Source: Alistipes sp.
Lineage (GTDB): Bacteria > Bacteroidota > Bacteroidia > Bacteroidales > Rikenellaceae
Assembly: GCA_017555805.1 (NCBI GenBank)
Contig: JAFZFR010000075.1
Span: 1-58,994 of the forward strand
Direction of reading: 5' to 3'
Length of the DNA: 58,994 nt
Shown here one piece after another: positions 42,339-51,954 of the stretch. The position numbers were made by a program, and so were the translations under genes. The notes below the pieces were generated by a model. The model was not told where the DNA came from. It saw nothing but the letters and a program-made list of their open reading frames with translations, and made no database searches. Position 1 is the first letter of the stretch; the number at the start of each line of letters is the position of its first letter.

Positions 42339-44759
42339 TTACTTTAACGCCAACTTCAAAACTTCGTCAATCTGCTTCACATAGTGGAACGAAAGACCCG
42401 CAACATACTCTGCCTTAACCTCTTCCACATCCTTGCGGTTGTCCTCACAGAGGATAAGGTCGGTGATACCTGCACGCTTTGCTGCCAAAATCTTCTCCTT
42501 GATTCCACCCACCGGCATCACTCTGCCACGCAGGGTCATCTCGCCAGTCATTGCGATGCGCTCCTTCACCTCGCGCTGCGTGAGGGTCGAAACGATGGAT
42601 GTCACCATAGTGATACCAGCCGAAGGACCATCCTTTGGAATAGCGCCCTCGGGGATATGGATATTGAGGTTCTTCTTCTCAAAGGTCTCCGCTGCGATGC
42701 CCAACTCCTCGTGGTGAGCCTGCACCCACTCATAGGCAATCGTTGCCGACTCCTTCATCACATCGCCAAGATTACCCGTAAGGTTCAATGCGCCCTTGCC
42801 TGGGGTGAGAACTGACTCGATGTAGAGGATGTCGCCACCAACGGCAGTCCACGCAAGACCTGTCACAACACCAATCATACCAGCAATCTCATACTCATCG
42901 TTGCGGAACTTTGGCTTGCCGAGAATCTTCTCGACATCCTGCTTCGTAAGCGATGCGTTGTACTCCTCCTCGAAGGCGATATTCTTGGCTCTTGTGCGGG
43001 CGAGTTTTGCAATCTGCTTGTCGAGTGAACGAACGCCCGACTCGCGTGTATAGTCTGCGATAATCTGCTCGATAATCTCGCGAGGGAGTTGCAACTGCTC
43101 CTGCTCCACGCCGTGCGCCTCACACTGCTTGCGGATGAGGTGACGCTCGGCAATCTGCACCTTGTCCTCGAGGATGTAACCAGGGATATTAATCATCTCC
43201 ATACGGTCACGCAACGCAGGGTTGATGGCACTGATGTCGTTTGCCGTAGCGATAAAGAGCACCTTCGAGAGGTCGTACTCCGTATCGAGGTAGTTATCGT
43301 GGAATGTTGTATTCTGCTCTGGGTCAAGCACTTCCAAAAGGGCTGACGATGGGTCGCCGTGGTTGCTCACGGTAATCTTATCAACCTCATCGAGGATGAT
43401 GACTGGGTTTGACGAGCCGCAACGCTTGATGGTCTGGATAATTCGACCAGGCATAGCGCCGATGTATGTACGGCGGTGACCGCGAATCTCGCTCTCATCG
43501 TGCAGACCGCCAAGTGAGATGCGACCAAACTTTCTGCCAAGAGCCGTCGCCACCGAGCGACCAAGCGAGGTCTTACCCACACCTGGAGGGCCATACAAGC
43601 ACAAGATTGGCGACTTCAAATCGCCCTTGAGTTTGATTACCGCCAAGTGCTCAAGGATGCGCTCCTTCACCTCCTCAAGACCAAAGTGGTCATCGTCGAG
43701 TTGCTGACGCGCACAGTTAAGGTCGAGGTTGTCGGTTGTGACATCCTCCCAGGGCAACTCAAGCATCAACTGCAAGTAGGTCATCTGCACCGAATACTCC
43801 GCCACGGCAGGGTTCAGGCGCTCAACCTTGTTGAGTTCCTTCTCGAAGAGTTCGCCCACCTGCTTCGACCAGTTCTTCTTCTTTGCAGCCTCACGCATCT
43901 GCTCAATCTCGGCGTCGGTAGTATCGCCCAACTCGTCCTGAATGGTGCGCATCTGCTGCTGGAGATAGTAGTCACGCTGCTGCTTGTCAATCTCGCGCTT
44001 CACCTTCTCCTGAATCTCGTTCTTGAGCTCCGCCATTTGCTGCTCACGCACCAGAATCTCCAACAACTTGCGGGCACGAGCCAACAAGCCAGGAGCCTCA
44101 AGCAAAGCCTGACGATCATCGTCCGAGAAGTCCATATTTGAACATACGAAGTTAATCAAACCGCGTGGCGAGTCGATGTTCTTCAAGGCAAAGACCGCCT
44201 CCTTAGGCATTGAAGCCGAGATGTTTATGATATTGAGCGACACCTCGCGGACAGAGTCCACCAAGGCCTGAAACTCAACATTATTCTCATCGGGCTGCGA
44301 GTCACGGATGGTGCGCACAGTAGCCTTCAGGTATGGCTCCGACTGCAAATACTCGCCCACCTCAATCTTCTCCAGACCGCTAAGGATAACGGTCAGGTTG
44401 CCGTTTGGCATCTCCAAAATCTTGATGATGCGCGCCGCAGTACCCACTTTGTACATATCGTTTGGCGATGGCACCTCCACCTCGGTCTCGCGCTGAAGCA
44501 CAGCACCCAACAGACCCTTGTTGGCATTCACATCACGAACGAGTTTGATGCTCTTCTCGCGACCAACGGTGATAGGGGTAATCGCACCTGGGAACAACAC
44601 CGAGCTGCGCAGCGAAAGAATCGGCAACGACTCGGGTATAACTACATCCTCAACCAGATCCTCGCCGCTGGCAATAATCGGCACGACCTGATGTCTGCCA
44701 TCCAGAAGTTCTGGCATAGCCTCCAAATCTGTCAAATCAATATTTTTCTTCTTGCTCAT
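42339..44759 (-). CDS. lon: ATP-dependent protease Lon
   Basis: Cytosolic AAA+ serine protease for damaged and regulatory proteins. 806 residues: N-terminal substrate domain (about 40-240, [18 protein letters not shown]), coiled-coil, AAA+ module with Walker [10 protein letters not shown] (near 390) and Walker [10 protein letters not shown], and the LonC peptidase with catalytic Ser in [10 protein letters not shown] (near 711) and Lys in [14 protein letters not shown]. Full length. Heads the kdsB-kdsA-kdsD transcript. Confidence 0.97.
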   Translation of the reverse strand: MSKKKNIDLTDLEAMPELLDGRHQVVPIIASGEDLVEDVVIPESLPILSLRSSVLFPGAITPITVGREKSIKLVRDVNANKGLLGAVLQRETEVEVPSPNDMYKVGTAARIIKILEMPNGNLTVILSGLEKIEVGEYLQSEPYLKATVRTIRDSQPDENNVEFQALVDSVREVSLNIINISASMPKEAVFALKNIDSPRGLINFVCSNMDFSDDDRQALLEAPGLLARARKLLEILVREQQMAELKNEIQEKVKREIDKQQRDYYLQQQMRTIQDELGDTTDAEIEQMREAAKKKNWSKQVGELFEKELNKVERLNPAVAEYSVQMTYLQLMLELPWEDVTTDNLDLNCARQQLDDDHFGLEEVKERILEHLAVIKLKGDLKSPILCLYGPPGVGKTSLGRSVATALGRKFGRISLGGLHDESEIRGHRRTYIGAMPGRIIQTIKRCGSSNPVIILDEVDKITVSNHGDPSSALLEVLDPEQNTTFHDNYLDTEYDLSKVLFIATANDISAINPALRDRMEMINIPGYILEDKVQIAERHLIRKQCEAHGVEQEQLQLPREIIEQIIADYTRESGVRSLDKQIAKLARTRAKNIAFEEEYNASLTKQDVEKILGKPKFRNDEYEIAGMIGVVTGLAWTAVGGDILYIESVLTPGKGALNLTGNLGDVMKESATIAYEWVQAHHEELGIAAETFEKKNLNIHIPEGAIPKDGPSAGITMVTSIVSTLTQREVKERIAMTGEMTLRGRVMPVGGIKEKILAAKRAGITDLILCEDNRKDVEEVKAEYVAGLSFHYVKQIDEVLKLALK

Positions 44760-44864
44760 AGTCTTTGTTTTTCATGCTTTGGTTTAAGCAACCAGCAACG
44801 CCCACCCGCTCTGCATCAAATAGTGCGCCTCGAGCGGTCACATTGCTACACATTTTCACATCTG

Positions 44865-44894
44865 CAAAAATAATAAATTTAAATCACAATACAA
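44865..44894 (-). promoter_or_regulatory. Promoter of lon
   Basis: Minus strand: TTG at 44894-44892, 19-bp spacer, TATTTTTG at 44872-44865; leader about 100 nt. Confidence 0.6.
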
Positions 44895-45109
44895 TATATT
44901 TTATAAAGATTGTTAATAACTTCTCATTTCAGGTACTTTTTGCCGATTTTTTCGGGGGGGGGTAAATCTCCACTCTCTTGCGACACGGATTTTCAGCCAA
45001 AAGCGGACAAAAATATGCCATTTTGTACACACATTGCCAATGGCAGGGAAATTGCGAAACAGCGAGAGAAAAATTTTCATACATTTACCGCCGATTTAGC
45101 AAAAAGAGT
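44895..45109. other. Divergent lon-nhaD intergenic region
   Basis: Part of a 350-bp gap. Contains a run of nine G (44954-44962) following TTTTTTC, and a -7-like TACATTTA at 45080-45087 for the antiporter gene. No gene or RNA recognised. Confidence 0.5.
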
Positions 45110-46411
45110 ATGCAACAGATAGAGATTTGGGCTTTGATTCCCTTCGCCGCGATGCTTTTGAGCATTGCCGTCATGCCGCTTGTGGCGGCCGAGTGGTGGG
45201 AGAAAAACACCCACAAATTGTGGGTCGCCATTGCGCTGTCGATTCCCGCCTCGGCGTATATGATTTTCAACTCAATGGGCGAGAAGATTATGCATCAGAT
45301 TACGATGGATTACCTCCCCTTTATCATCCTTCTCGGAGCACTTTTCATCGTCACTGGAGGCATCCAGATTGAGGGTAATTTTCAGGCGCGACCACGCACA
45401 AATATTACCATCCTCGCCATCGGTTATCTGCTCGCCTCGCTCATCGGCACAACGGGCGCTGCGATGCTTCTTATCCACCCGCTCTTAAGGGTAAATCACC
45501 ACCGCAAATACAAGACTCACACCGTTCTGTTTTTCATCGCTCTGGTGGCAAATTGTGGCGGAATTTTAACACCATTGGGCGACCCGCCGCTCTTTCTTTT
45601 ATACCTTCGCGGAGCGGAGTTTTCGTGGTTTATGAATCTTCTGCCAGAGTGGTTTATGGTCGGCTTTATGTTGCTTGCAATCTACTATCTATTAGAGCGT
45701 TACTACTATTACGAGAAGGGATTGACCGCCGACCTGATGGCCGACCTGCGCGAGCGCACAACACTGCATCTAAAGGGTAAATTCAACATCGTTTTACTGC
45801 TCTGCATCATCGCATCGGTGCTCTTCCTCAACCCTGCCCATTTTCCAAAAATGGAGGCAGAAGATGCACCTCTTATGTTGAAATTTTTGCGCGAGATTAC
45901 ACTCGTTGCGATAGCGGCAATTTCGCTCCTCACGACAAGCAAGCAGATACGCCGCGACAACCACTTCAAGTGGGAACCAATCACCGAGGTGGCGGTTATC
46001 TTTATCGGTATCTTTATCACGATGACACCCGCGCTGGAGTTCTTGAGCCAGAACGCCGCACAACTGGGCATCACAAAGCCGTGGCAGTTCTTCTACTCAT
46101 CGGGCGCACTCTCGGCATTTTTGGATAACTCCCCCACCGCCGTTGCATTCCACACCGTAGCGCAGGCTCTGCCCGTGGAGGCTGGCGCTAACAATATAGC
46201 GGGAGTGAACGCACTGATATTAAAGGCTATATCGTTGGGTTCGGTATTCTTCGGAGCGATGACCTACATCGGCAACGGACCAAACTTTATGGTCAAGGCA
46301 ATAGCCGAGCAGGAGGGCGTGAAGATGCCCGATTTCTTCGGTTATATGTGGCGTTTTTCGCTCATCATCCTACTGCCGGTCTATATCCTTGTGCAGATAG
46401 TTTTTCTATAA
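45110..46411 (+). CDS. NhaD-type sodium:proton antiporter
   Basis: Inner-membrane ion transporter of 433 residues with about twelve helices. IGTTGAAMLLIHPLLR and ANCGGILTPLGDPPLFLLYLRG are the paired re-entrant loops of the NhaD/ion-transporter superfamily, with LDNSPTAVAFHTVAQ in the second half. Exchanges Na+ for H+ (family knowledge). I chose the ATG at 45110; the longer frame back to 44978 is not membrane-like. Confidence 0.9.
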   Translation: MQQIEIWALIPFAAMLLSIAVMPLVAAEWWEKNTHKLWVAIALSIPASAYMIFNSMGEKIMHQITMDYLPFIILLGALFIVTGGIQIEGNFQARPRTNITILAIGYLLASLIGTTGAAMLLIHPLLRVNHHRKYKTHTVLFFIALVANCGGILTPLGDPPLFLLYLRGAEFSWFMNLLPEWFMVGFMLLAIYYLLERYYYYEKGLTADLMADLRERTTLHLKGKFNIVLLLCIIASVLFLNPAHFPKMEAEDAPLMLKFLREITLVAIAAISLLTTSKQIRRDNHFKWEPITEVAVIFIGIFITMTPALEFLSQNAAQLGITKPWQFFYSSGALSAFLDNSPTAVAFHTVAQALPVEAGANNIAGVNALILKAISLGSVFFGAMTYIGNGPNFMVKAIAEQEGVKMPDFFGYMWRFSLIILLPVYILVQIVFL

Positions 46412-46434
46412 GAAAAGTGAGTGTTTTCACAAAG

Positions 46435-46468
46435 TGAGAGTTTCCACCCTGAAACTCTCATTTTTTTT
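46435..46468 (+). terminator. Terminator of the antiporter gene
   Basis: TGAGAGTTTC and GAAACTCTCA form a 10-bp stem with a 6-nt loop, followed by eight T residues. Confidence 0.92.
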
Positions 46469-46500
46469 GCCCGCTCATAAACAATTTTGAACCCTGTAAT

Positions 46501-46531
46501 TTGAATTTTGAAAGATATTTATCTATCTTTG
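46501..46531 (+). promoter_or_regulatory. Promoter of valS
   Basis: TTG at 46501-46503, 20-bp spacer, TATCTTTG at 46524-46531; leader about 58 nt. The -33 side lies within an AATTTTGAA-type repeat. No T-box-like structure seen. Confidence 0.72.
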
Positions 46532-46593
46532 CAAAATCGTGCGCCCGCGCGTACGACCCACTTTAGAAACAATAGACAAAAAACAATAATTTT

Positions 46594-49218
46594 ATGGTAG
46601 CAGACAAGTACACACCACAAGAGATTGAATCGAAGTGGTATGAGTATTGGATTGAGAACAAACTCTTTCACTCGGAGCCAGATGCTCGCGAGGCTTACAC
46701 AATCGTTATCCCACCACCCAATGTAACGGGTGTTCTCCATATGGGTCATATGCTCAACAACACATTGCAGGATGTGTTGATGCGTCGTGCGCGTCAGCAG
46801 GGCAAGAACGCTTGCTGGGTGCCAGGTACCGACCACGCATCTATCGCAACCGAGGCAAAGGTTGTGGCAAAACTCGCCGCAGAGGGTATCAACAAGGCTG
46901 ACCTTACTCGCGAGGAGTTCCTCAAGCACGCCTGGGAGTGGAAGGAGAAGCACGGCGGTATCATCCTCCAGCAGTTGCGTAAGTTGGGTGCATCGTGCGA
47001 TTGGGACCGCACCTGCTTTACTATGGACGAGCCCCGTACGGAGAGCGTCATCAAGACATTCGTTGATCTCTACAACAAGGGCAAGATCTATCGTGGCGTG
47101 AGAATGGTGAACTGGGACCCAGCAGCAAAGACTGCCCTCTCGGACGAGGAGGTAATCTACAAGCAGTCGCAGGGTAAACTCTACTACCTGCGTTATATGA
47201 TTGAGGGTTCTGACCGCTACCTGGTGGTTGCTACAACCCGCCCAGAGACTATCCTGGGCGATACTGCAGTCTGCCTCAACCCTAACGACGAGCGTTATGC
47301 CGACATCCCAGCGGGTGCGCGTGTAATCGTACCTTTGGTGGGTCGCTCTATTCCAATCATCCGCGACGAGTATGTTGATATCGAGTTCGGTACTGGCGCG
47401 TTGAAGGTAACGCCAGCACACGATGTGAACGACTATATGCTGGGCGAGAAGTACAACCTCCCATCAATCGACATCTTCAACGACGACGGTACAATCAACG
47501 ACAAGGTTGGTATGTATGTGGGCGTGGATCGCTTCGAGTGCCGCAAACTCATTGAGGTTGAGTTGCAGGAGGCTGGCCTGATGGAGAAGGTAGAGGCCTA
47601 CACAAACAATGTGGGTTACTCGGAGCGTACTGGCGTGGCTATCGAGCCTAAACTCTCGATGCAGTGGTTCCTCTCGATGCAGGAGTTGGCAGAGCCGGCA
47701 ACAAAGGCCGTTATGGAGGATGTCATCAAGTTCATCCCAGCAAAATATAAGAATACTTACCGCCACTGGATGGAGAACATCAAGGATAGGTGTATCTCGC
47801 GTCAGTTGTGGTGGGGTCAGCGCATCCCAGCATACTACCTCCCAGAGGGTGGCTATGTGATTGCCGAGACAGCCGAGCAGGCCGTAGAGTTGGCTCGCCA
47901 GAAGTCGGGCAACGCAGAGTTGCAACTCGCAGACTTGCGTCAGGATGAGGATGTACTCGACACCTGGTTCTCATCTTGGTTGTGGCCAATCTCTGTGTTT
48001 GACGGCATCCGCAACCCAGAGAACGAGGACATCAAGTACTACTACCCTACAAGCGATCTTATCACTGGCCCAGACATTATCTTCTTCTGGGTGGCTCGTA
48101 TGATTATGGCGGGTTATGAGTACCGCGGCGAGATGCCATTCAAGAATGTATATTTCACAGGTATCGTGCGCGACAAGTTGGGTCGCAAGATGTCGAAGCA
48201 GTTGGGTAACTCTCCTGACCCACTCGACCTCATCGCGAAGTATGGCGCAGATGGTATGCGTGTGGCGATGATGCTCTCATCATCGGCTGGTAACGATGTG
48301 ATGTTCGACGAGGCTCTCTGCGAGCAGGGTCGTAACTTTGGTAACAAGATCTGGAACGCTTACCGCCTGTTGAGCAGTTGGAGCGTGAGCGAGGAACTCA
48401 AGCAGAGCGACAACAACCGCGTGGCTGTTGAGTGGTTCAAGCACACACTCTCGAAGGCTATTGCCGAGGTGGATGATATGTTCGCTTCATACCGCATCTC
48501 GGAGGCGTTTATGCGTATCTACAAACTCTTCTGGGACGACTTCAGCGGTTGGTACCTGGAGATTGTTAAGCCAGCATACCAGCAGCCTATCGACGCGGCT
48601 ACTATGGCGGCGACACGCAACTTCTTCGATATGTTGATGCGCCTCATCCACTCGTTTATGCCATTCGTAACGGAGGAGATCTGGCAGGACCTCGCACCTC
48701 GTGCTGCGGGCGAGTCAATCATGTACGCGCCAATGCCAAAGGCAGAGGAGGTGGACGAGCAGATGTTGCAGCGCTTCACTTTGGTGATGGAGGCCGTGAC
48801 TGGTGTTCGTAATGTTCGCAAGCAGAAGAACATCCCACAGAAGCAGGCCCTGACACTCAACTACATCGCCGACGAGAACTATCCAGCAGAGATGGCAGCG
48901 GTGATTGTGAAGATGTGTAATCTTGAGTCAATCGAGGCTATCACCGAGAAGGACCCAACAGCCGAGGCGTTCATCGTCAAGACTACACAGTACTTCGTTC
49001 CTATGGGCGACCAGATTGACAAGGATGCAGAGTTGAAGAAACTTGCCGACGAGCTCACCTACCTTGAGGGCTTCCTTGCATCGGTTATGAAGAAACTCTC
49101 GAACGAGCGATTTGTAAGTTCAGCACCAGAGAAGGTGGTAGCAAACGAGCGCGCGAAGCAGTCAGATGCCGAGGCGAAGATTGCAGCCATCAAGGAGCGT
49201 ATGGAGGCTTTGAAGTAA
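46594..49218 (+). CDS. valS: Valyl-tRNA synthetase
   Basis: Charges tRNA-Val. 874 residues. [17 protein letters not shown] holds the HIGH-type motif (HMGH near residue 50) and [14 protein letters not shown] the KMSKS-type loop (near 532, Gln instead of the final Ser). The CP1 editing domain lies between about 150 and 350 ([14 protein letters not shown]). The C-terminal 65 residues form the tRNA-binding coiled coil. Full length. Confidence 0.97.
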   Translation: MVADKYTPQEIESKWYEYWIENKLFHSEPDAREAYTIVIPPPNVTGVLHMGHMLNNTLQDVLMRRARQQGKNACWVPGTDHASIATEAKVVAKLAAEGINKADLTREEFLKHAWEWKEKHGGIILQQLRKLGASCDWDRTCFTMDEPRTESVIKTFVDLYNKGKIYRGVRMVNWDPAAKTALSDEEVIYKQSQGKLYYLRYMIEGSDRYLVVATTRPETILGDTAVCLNPNDERYADIPAGARVIVPLVGRSIPIIRDEYVDIEFGTGALKVTPAHDVNDYMLGEKYNLPSIDIFNDDGTINDKVGMYVGVDRFECRKLIEVELQEAGLMEKVEAYTNNVGYSERTGVAIEPKLSMQWFLSMQELAEPATKAVMEDVIKFIPAKYKNTYRHWMENIKDRCISRQLWWGQRIPAYYLPEGGYVIAETAEQAVELARQKSGNAELQLADLRQDEDVLDTWFSSWLWPISVFDGIRNPENEDIKYYYPTSDLITGPDIIFFWVARMIMAGYEYRGEMPFKNVYFTGIVRDKLGRKMSKQLGNSPDPLDLIAKYGADGMRVAMMLSSSAGNDVMFDEALCEQGRNFGNKIWNAYRLLSSWSVSEELKQSDNNRVAVEWFKHTLSKAIAEVDDMFASYRISEAFMRIYKLFWDDFSGWYLEIVKPAYQQPIDAATMAATRNFFDMLMRLIHSFMPFVTEEIWQDLAPRAAGESIMYAPMPKAEEVDEQMLQRFTLVMEAVTGVRNVRKQKNIPQKQALTLNYIADENYPAEMAAVIVKMCNLESIEAITEKDPTAEAFIVKTTQYFVPMGDQIDKDAELKKLADELTYLEGFLASVMKKLSNERFVSSAPEKVVANERAKQSDAEAKIAAIKERMEALK

Positions 49219-49229
49219 TAAATTACCGA

Positions 49230-49268
49230 GAGGTTGTCCGACGCGAAGTCAGACAACCTCTTTTCTTT
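49230..49268 (+). terminator. Terminator of valS
   Basis: GAGGTTGTC pairs with GACAACCTC, continued by GAC/GTC after one mismatch; TTTTCTTTT follows. Confidence 0.88.
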
Positions 49269-49280
49269 TACCTTATAATT

Positions 49281-49395
49281 CCAAAATTGGATAAAAAGAG
49301 GGTTTACAAGGCGAGTGAAATCCAAGAAAGCGGAGTTTACTAAAGCGTAAATGAGCATTGCGAGGATGAACTCAACACCGAAAACACCTTTTTAG
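49281..49395 (+). other. Family-2 intergenic element upstream of rnhA (copy 2)
   Basis: Shares in order with 18021-18190 (plus strand): AGGCG then GTGAAAT, GCGTA, ATTGC, GAGGAT, CAACACC, and a final TTTTTAGGC. No coding potential supported; a minus-strand open frame across it is an extension of the valS shadow. It occupies the whole leader of rnhA. Confidence 0.45.
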
Positions 49396-49403
49396 GCAAT
49401 TTT

Positions 49404-49859
49404 ATGGCACAGATTACAATCTATACTGACGGCTCGGCATTAGGTAACCCTGGAAGGGGTGGCTACGGCATTGTATTGCTGTCGGGACCATACCGCAAGG
49501 AGTTGTCGGCGGGTTTTCGCCTGACAACCAACAACCGTATGGAGTTGATGGCGGTATGCGTGGCATTGGAGGCGTTGAAGCAGGACGGCAACGATGTTAC
49601 GATTTACTCCGACTCGAAATATGTAGTGGAGGCCGTAAATCAGCGTTGGGTCTTTGGTTGGGAGAAGAAGCGTTTTTCGGGCAAGAAGAACCCCGACCTC
49701 TGGATGCGTTTTCTGCGAATATATCGCCGTCATAATGTGAGGTTTGTGTGGGTGAAGGGTCACGCCTCAACCGTTGAGAACAACCGCTGCGATGAGTTGG
49801 CGGTGGCGGCTGCGGGGGGCACATCATTGTTGGAAGATACGGGATATTGCCCCGAATAG
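49404..49859 (+). CDS. rnhA: Ribonuclease HI
   Basis: Cleaves the RNA strand of RNA-DNA hybrids. 151 residues; the four acidic catalytic residues are visible: Asp9 (YTDGS), Glu47 (NNRMEL), Asp70 (YSDSKYV) and Asp130, with His120 in KGH. Followed 3 nt later by an MmcQ/YjbR gene, so it heads an operon with that gene, the MBL hydrolase and possibly the SDR. Confidence 0.96.
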   Translation: MAQITIYTDGSALGNPGRGGYGIVLLSGPYRKELSAGFRLTTNNRMELMAVCVALEALKQDGNDVTIYSDSKYVVEAVNQRWVFGWEKKRFSGKKNPDLWMRFLRIYRRHNVRFVWVKGHASTVENNRCDELAVAAAGGTSLLEDTGYCPE

Positions 49860-49862
49860 GAT

Positions 49863-50210
49863 ATGGATATAGAGAGCATCAGAGAGTACTGCTTGGGTAA
49901 GCCGTGGGCGACCGAGGAGTTCCCCTTCGACGAGACTACGCTGGTCTTTAAGGTGGCGGGCAAGATGTTCGCCTGCCTACCGTTGGAGCGGAGCGAATGG
50001 CTTATGCTGAAGTGCGATGCCGACTACGCCATCGAGTTGCGCGACCGCTATGAGGCGATTGCGCCCGCGTGGCACTTCAACAAGAAGTATTGGAATCAGC
50101 ACCTCATACCAGCGCTCGATGATGACCTCATAAAACACCTCATAGACCACTCCTACGAGGAGGTCGTAAAGAAACTCACGCGCAAGGTGCGTGCGGAACT
50201 GAACCTTTAG
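49863..50210 (+). CDS. MmcQ/YjbR family protein
   Basis: 115 residues. MDIESIREYCLGKPWATEEFPF at the start, KVAGKMFACLP in the middle, WNQHLIPALDDDLIKHLIDHSYEEVVKKL at the end are the pattern of the YjbR fold (double-wing, DNA-binding-like). Function unknown. It lies 2 nt before the MBL hydrolase. Confidence 0.88.
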   Translation: MDIESIREYCLGKPWATEEFPFDETTLVFKVAGKMFACLPLERSEWLMLKCDADYAIELRDRYEAIAPAWHFNKKYWNQHLIPALDDDLIKHLIDHSYEEVVKKLTRKVRAELNL

Positions 50211-50212
50211 AT

Positions 50213-50989
50213 ATGAAGATTACACTGCTCGGAACAGGAACATCACAGGGTGTGCCCGTCATAGGGTGTCGCTGCGAAGTGTGTCAGTCTGCGGATTGGC
50301 ACGACAAGCGTCTGCGTACCTCGGCGATGGTCGAGTGCGACGACATCCGCATAGTGATTGACGCAGGTCCCGACTTCCGCCAGCAGATGTTACGCACAGG
50401 CGTAAGGCATATTGACGCCATCCTTCTGACCCACCAGCACAAGGACCATACGGGCGGACTGGACGATGTGAGGGCGTTCAACTTTGTAGATTTTCCCGTC
50501 ATCCACCCCATCGACATCTACGCCAACGAGGCTACGGCGGCGAGCATAAAGAAAGATTACGACTACGCCTTTGCCGAGAATAAATATCAGGGTGCGCCCG
50601 AGTTGCGACTGCACACAATAGACACCGCGCAGTCCTTTTATATAAAAGGTCTCGAGATTGTGCCGATAAACGGAACGCACTCCGACCGCTTCAGCGTGAC
50701 GGGCTACCGCTTCGGCAAGGTGGCATATATGACCGACTTCAAGACTATCTCGGCGGAGGAGGAGCGCAAGTTGGAGGGCATTGACACCCTAATCGTGAAT
50801 GCTCTGCGCTTTAAGCCCCACCACTCGCACTTTAGTGTGGAGGAGGCATTGGCGCTGACAGAGAGGGTCAAGCCTCGACAGACATTCCTTACACACCTCT
50901 CGCACGACATAGGTCTGCACAGCGAGTCGGCTGAAAAGTTACCCGAGGGCGTGAGGTTAGGTTATGATACATTAACGATTGAGATTTAA
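50213..50989 (+). CDS. Metallo-beta-lactamase-fold hydrolase, PhnP-like
   Basis: 258 residues. Metal ligands THQHKDH (His74, His76, Asp78, His79), later GTHSDR, MTDF and the C-terminal HLSHD. A Cys trio near the start (GCRCEVC, Cys19/21/24) resembles the structural zinc site of PhnP phosphodiesterases. Probably a phosphodiesterase on a small nucleotide or sugar; there is no phosphonate operon here. Cytosolic. Confidence 0.87.
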   Translation: MKITLLGTGTSQGVPVIGCRCEVCQSADWHDKRLRTSAMVECDDIRIVIDAGPDFRQQMLRTGVRHIDAILLTHQHKDHTGGLDDVRAFNFVDFPVIHPIDIYANEATAASIKKDYDYAFAENKYQGAPELRLHTIDTAQSFYIKGLEIVPINGTHSDRFSVTGYRFGKVAYMTDFKTISAEEERKLEGIDTLIVNALRFKPHHSHFSVEEALALTERVKPRQTFLTHLSHDIGLHSESAEKLPEGVRLGYDTLTIEI

Positions 50990-51000
50990 GAAATTACGAT

Positions 51001-51819
51001 ATGAGAAACAAGTTAAACGGAAAGGTTGTAGTCATCACGGGTGCCTCATCGGGCATCGGCGAGGCTATGGCTCGTGAGTACGCCGCAATGGGTGCAAAGG
51101 TTGTGCTCGGCGCACGAGGAGCCGATAAGTTGGAGTCTCTATCTAACGAGATTATCGCCAATGGAGGCAGCGCCGCGTGGTGCGCCACAGATGTGACACG
51201 ACCAGAGGATTGCGAGCAGTTGATTAAGACCGCCGTTGAGACCTTTGGCGGCATAGATGTGCTGATTTGCAACGCGGGAATCTCGATGCGCGCTCTGTTT
51301 GACGACCTCGACTTGAGCGTACTGCACCGACTGATGGATGTAAACTTTTGGGGCACAGTATATTGCACAAAATATGCACTACCCTACCTTCAGCAGTCGA
51401 AGGGCTCGCTGGTGGGCATCTCATCGGTAGCGGGACTGAATGGTATGCCAGGCAGAACGGGTTACTCGGCGTCGAAGTTTGCGATGACGGGCTTTCTGGA
51501 GACCATCCGCGTGGAGAACATAAAGAAGGGGCTGCATGTGATGGTGGCGTGTCCAGGATTCACAGCGTCGAATGTGCGATTCTCGGCACTCACAGCCGAC
51601 GGCACTCCGCAGGGCACGACACCTCGCGAGGAGAGTAAGATGATGACGCCCGAGCAGGTGGCACACATCGTGGCACGCGGTATAGCACGCCGCAAGCGCC
51701 TCTGCCTGATGGAATGGGAGGGTCGCGCAACGCACTTCGTGAAGAAGTTTGCCCCCGCGCTGGTCGATAAGTTATTCTACTGGGTGATGGCGCAAGAGCC
51801 CGATTCACCATTCAAATAG
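51001..51819 (+). CDS. Short-chain dehydrogenase/reductase
   Basis: 272 residues. Complete SDR active site: TGASSGIG (13-20), NAG (91-93), Asn115, Ser141/142 and YSASK (Tyr155, Lys159). The C-terminal 60 residues are basic, with a hydrophobic end (FVKKFAPALVDKLFYWVM), as in membrane-associated SDRs of the DHRS7 type. Substrate unknown. It is only distantly related to the SDR at 3208-4017. 11 nt after the MBL hydrolase, likely the last gene of the rnhA unit. Confidence 0.88.
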   Translation: MRNKLNGKVVVITGASSGIGEAMAREYAAMGAKVVLGARGADKLESLSNEIIANGGSAAWCATDVTRPEDCEQLIKTAVETFGGIDVLICNAGISMRALFDDLDLSVLHRLMDVNFWGTVYCTKYALPYLQQSKGSLVGISSVAGLNGMPGRTGYSASKFAMTGFLETIRVENIKKGLHVMVACPGFTASNVRFSALTADGTPQGTTPREESKMMTPEQVAHIVARGIARRKRLCLMEWEGRATHFVKKFAPALVDKLFYWVMAQEPDSPFK

Positions 51820-51826
51820 AGGAAAA

Positions 51827-51867
51827 CAAAACAGGTTGTCGCTTTGAGGTGACAACCTGTTTTTCTT
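51827..51867 (+). terminator. Terminator of the rnhA-SDR unit
   Basis: ACAGGTTGTC and GACAACCTGT form a perfect 10-bp stem with a 10-nt loop, followed by TTTTCTT. Confidence 0.92.
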
Positions 51868-51876
51868 ATATCTTGT

Positions 51877-51945
51877 TATCTTCGGTGGCGGGGGGGGGTG
51901 ACGCGCAAGAGCGCGTTACGCCACCGAAGATACGCCCTATGGGCG
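51877..51945 (+). repeat. Family-1 structured intergenic element, copy E
   Basis: The best-preserved copy: a perfect 14-bp outer repeat (TATCTTCGGTGGCG with CGCCACCGAAGATA), a run of nine G (51890-51898), an inner stem GTGACGCGC-AAGA-GCGCGTTAC, then the hairpin CGCCC-TAT-GGGCG right after GATA. Confidence 0.8.
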
Positions 51946-51954
51946 ATATGTTTT

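Noticed and set aside
49059..49358. Minus-strand frame of 99 codons across the valS end and the rnhA leader
   Set aside because: Mostly antisense to valS and crosses its terminator; no independent support.
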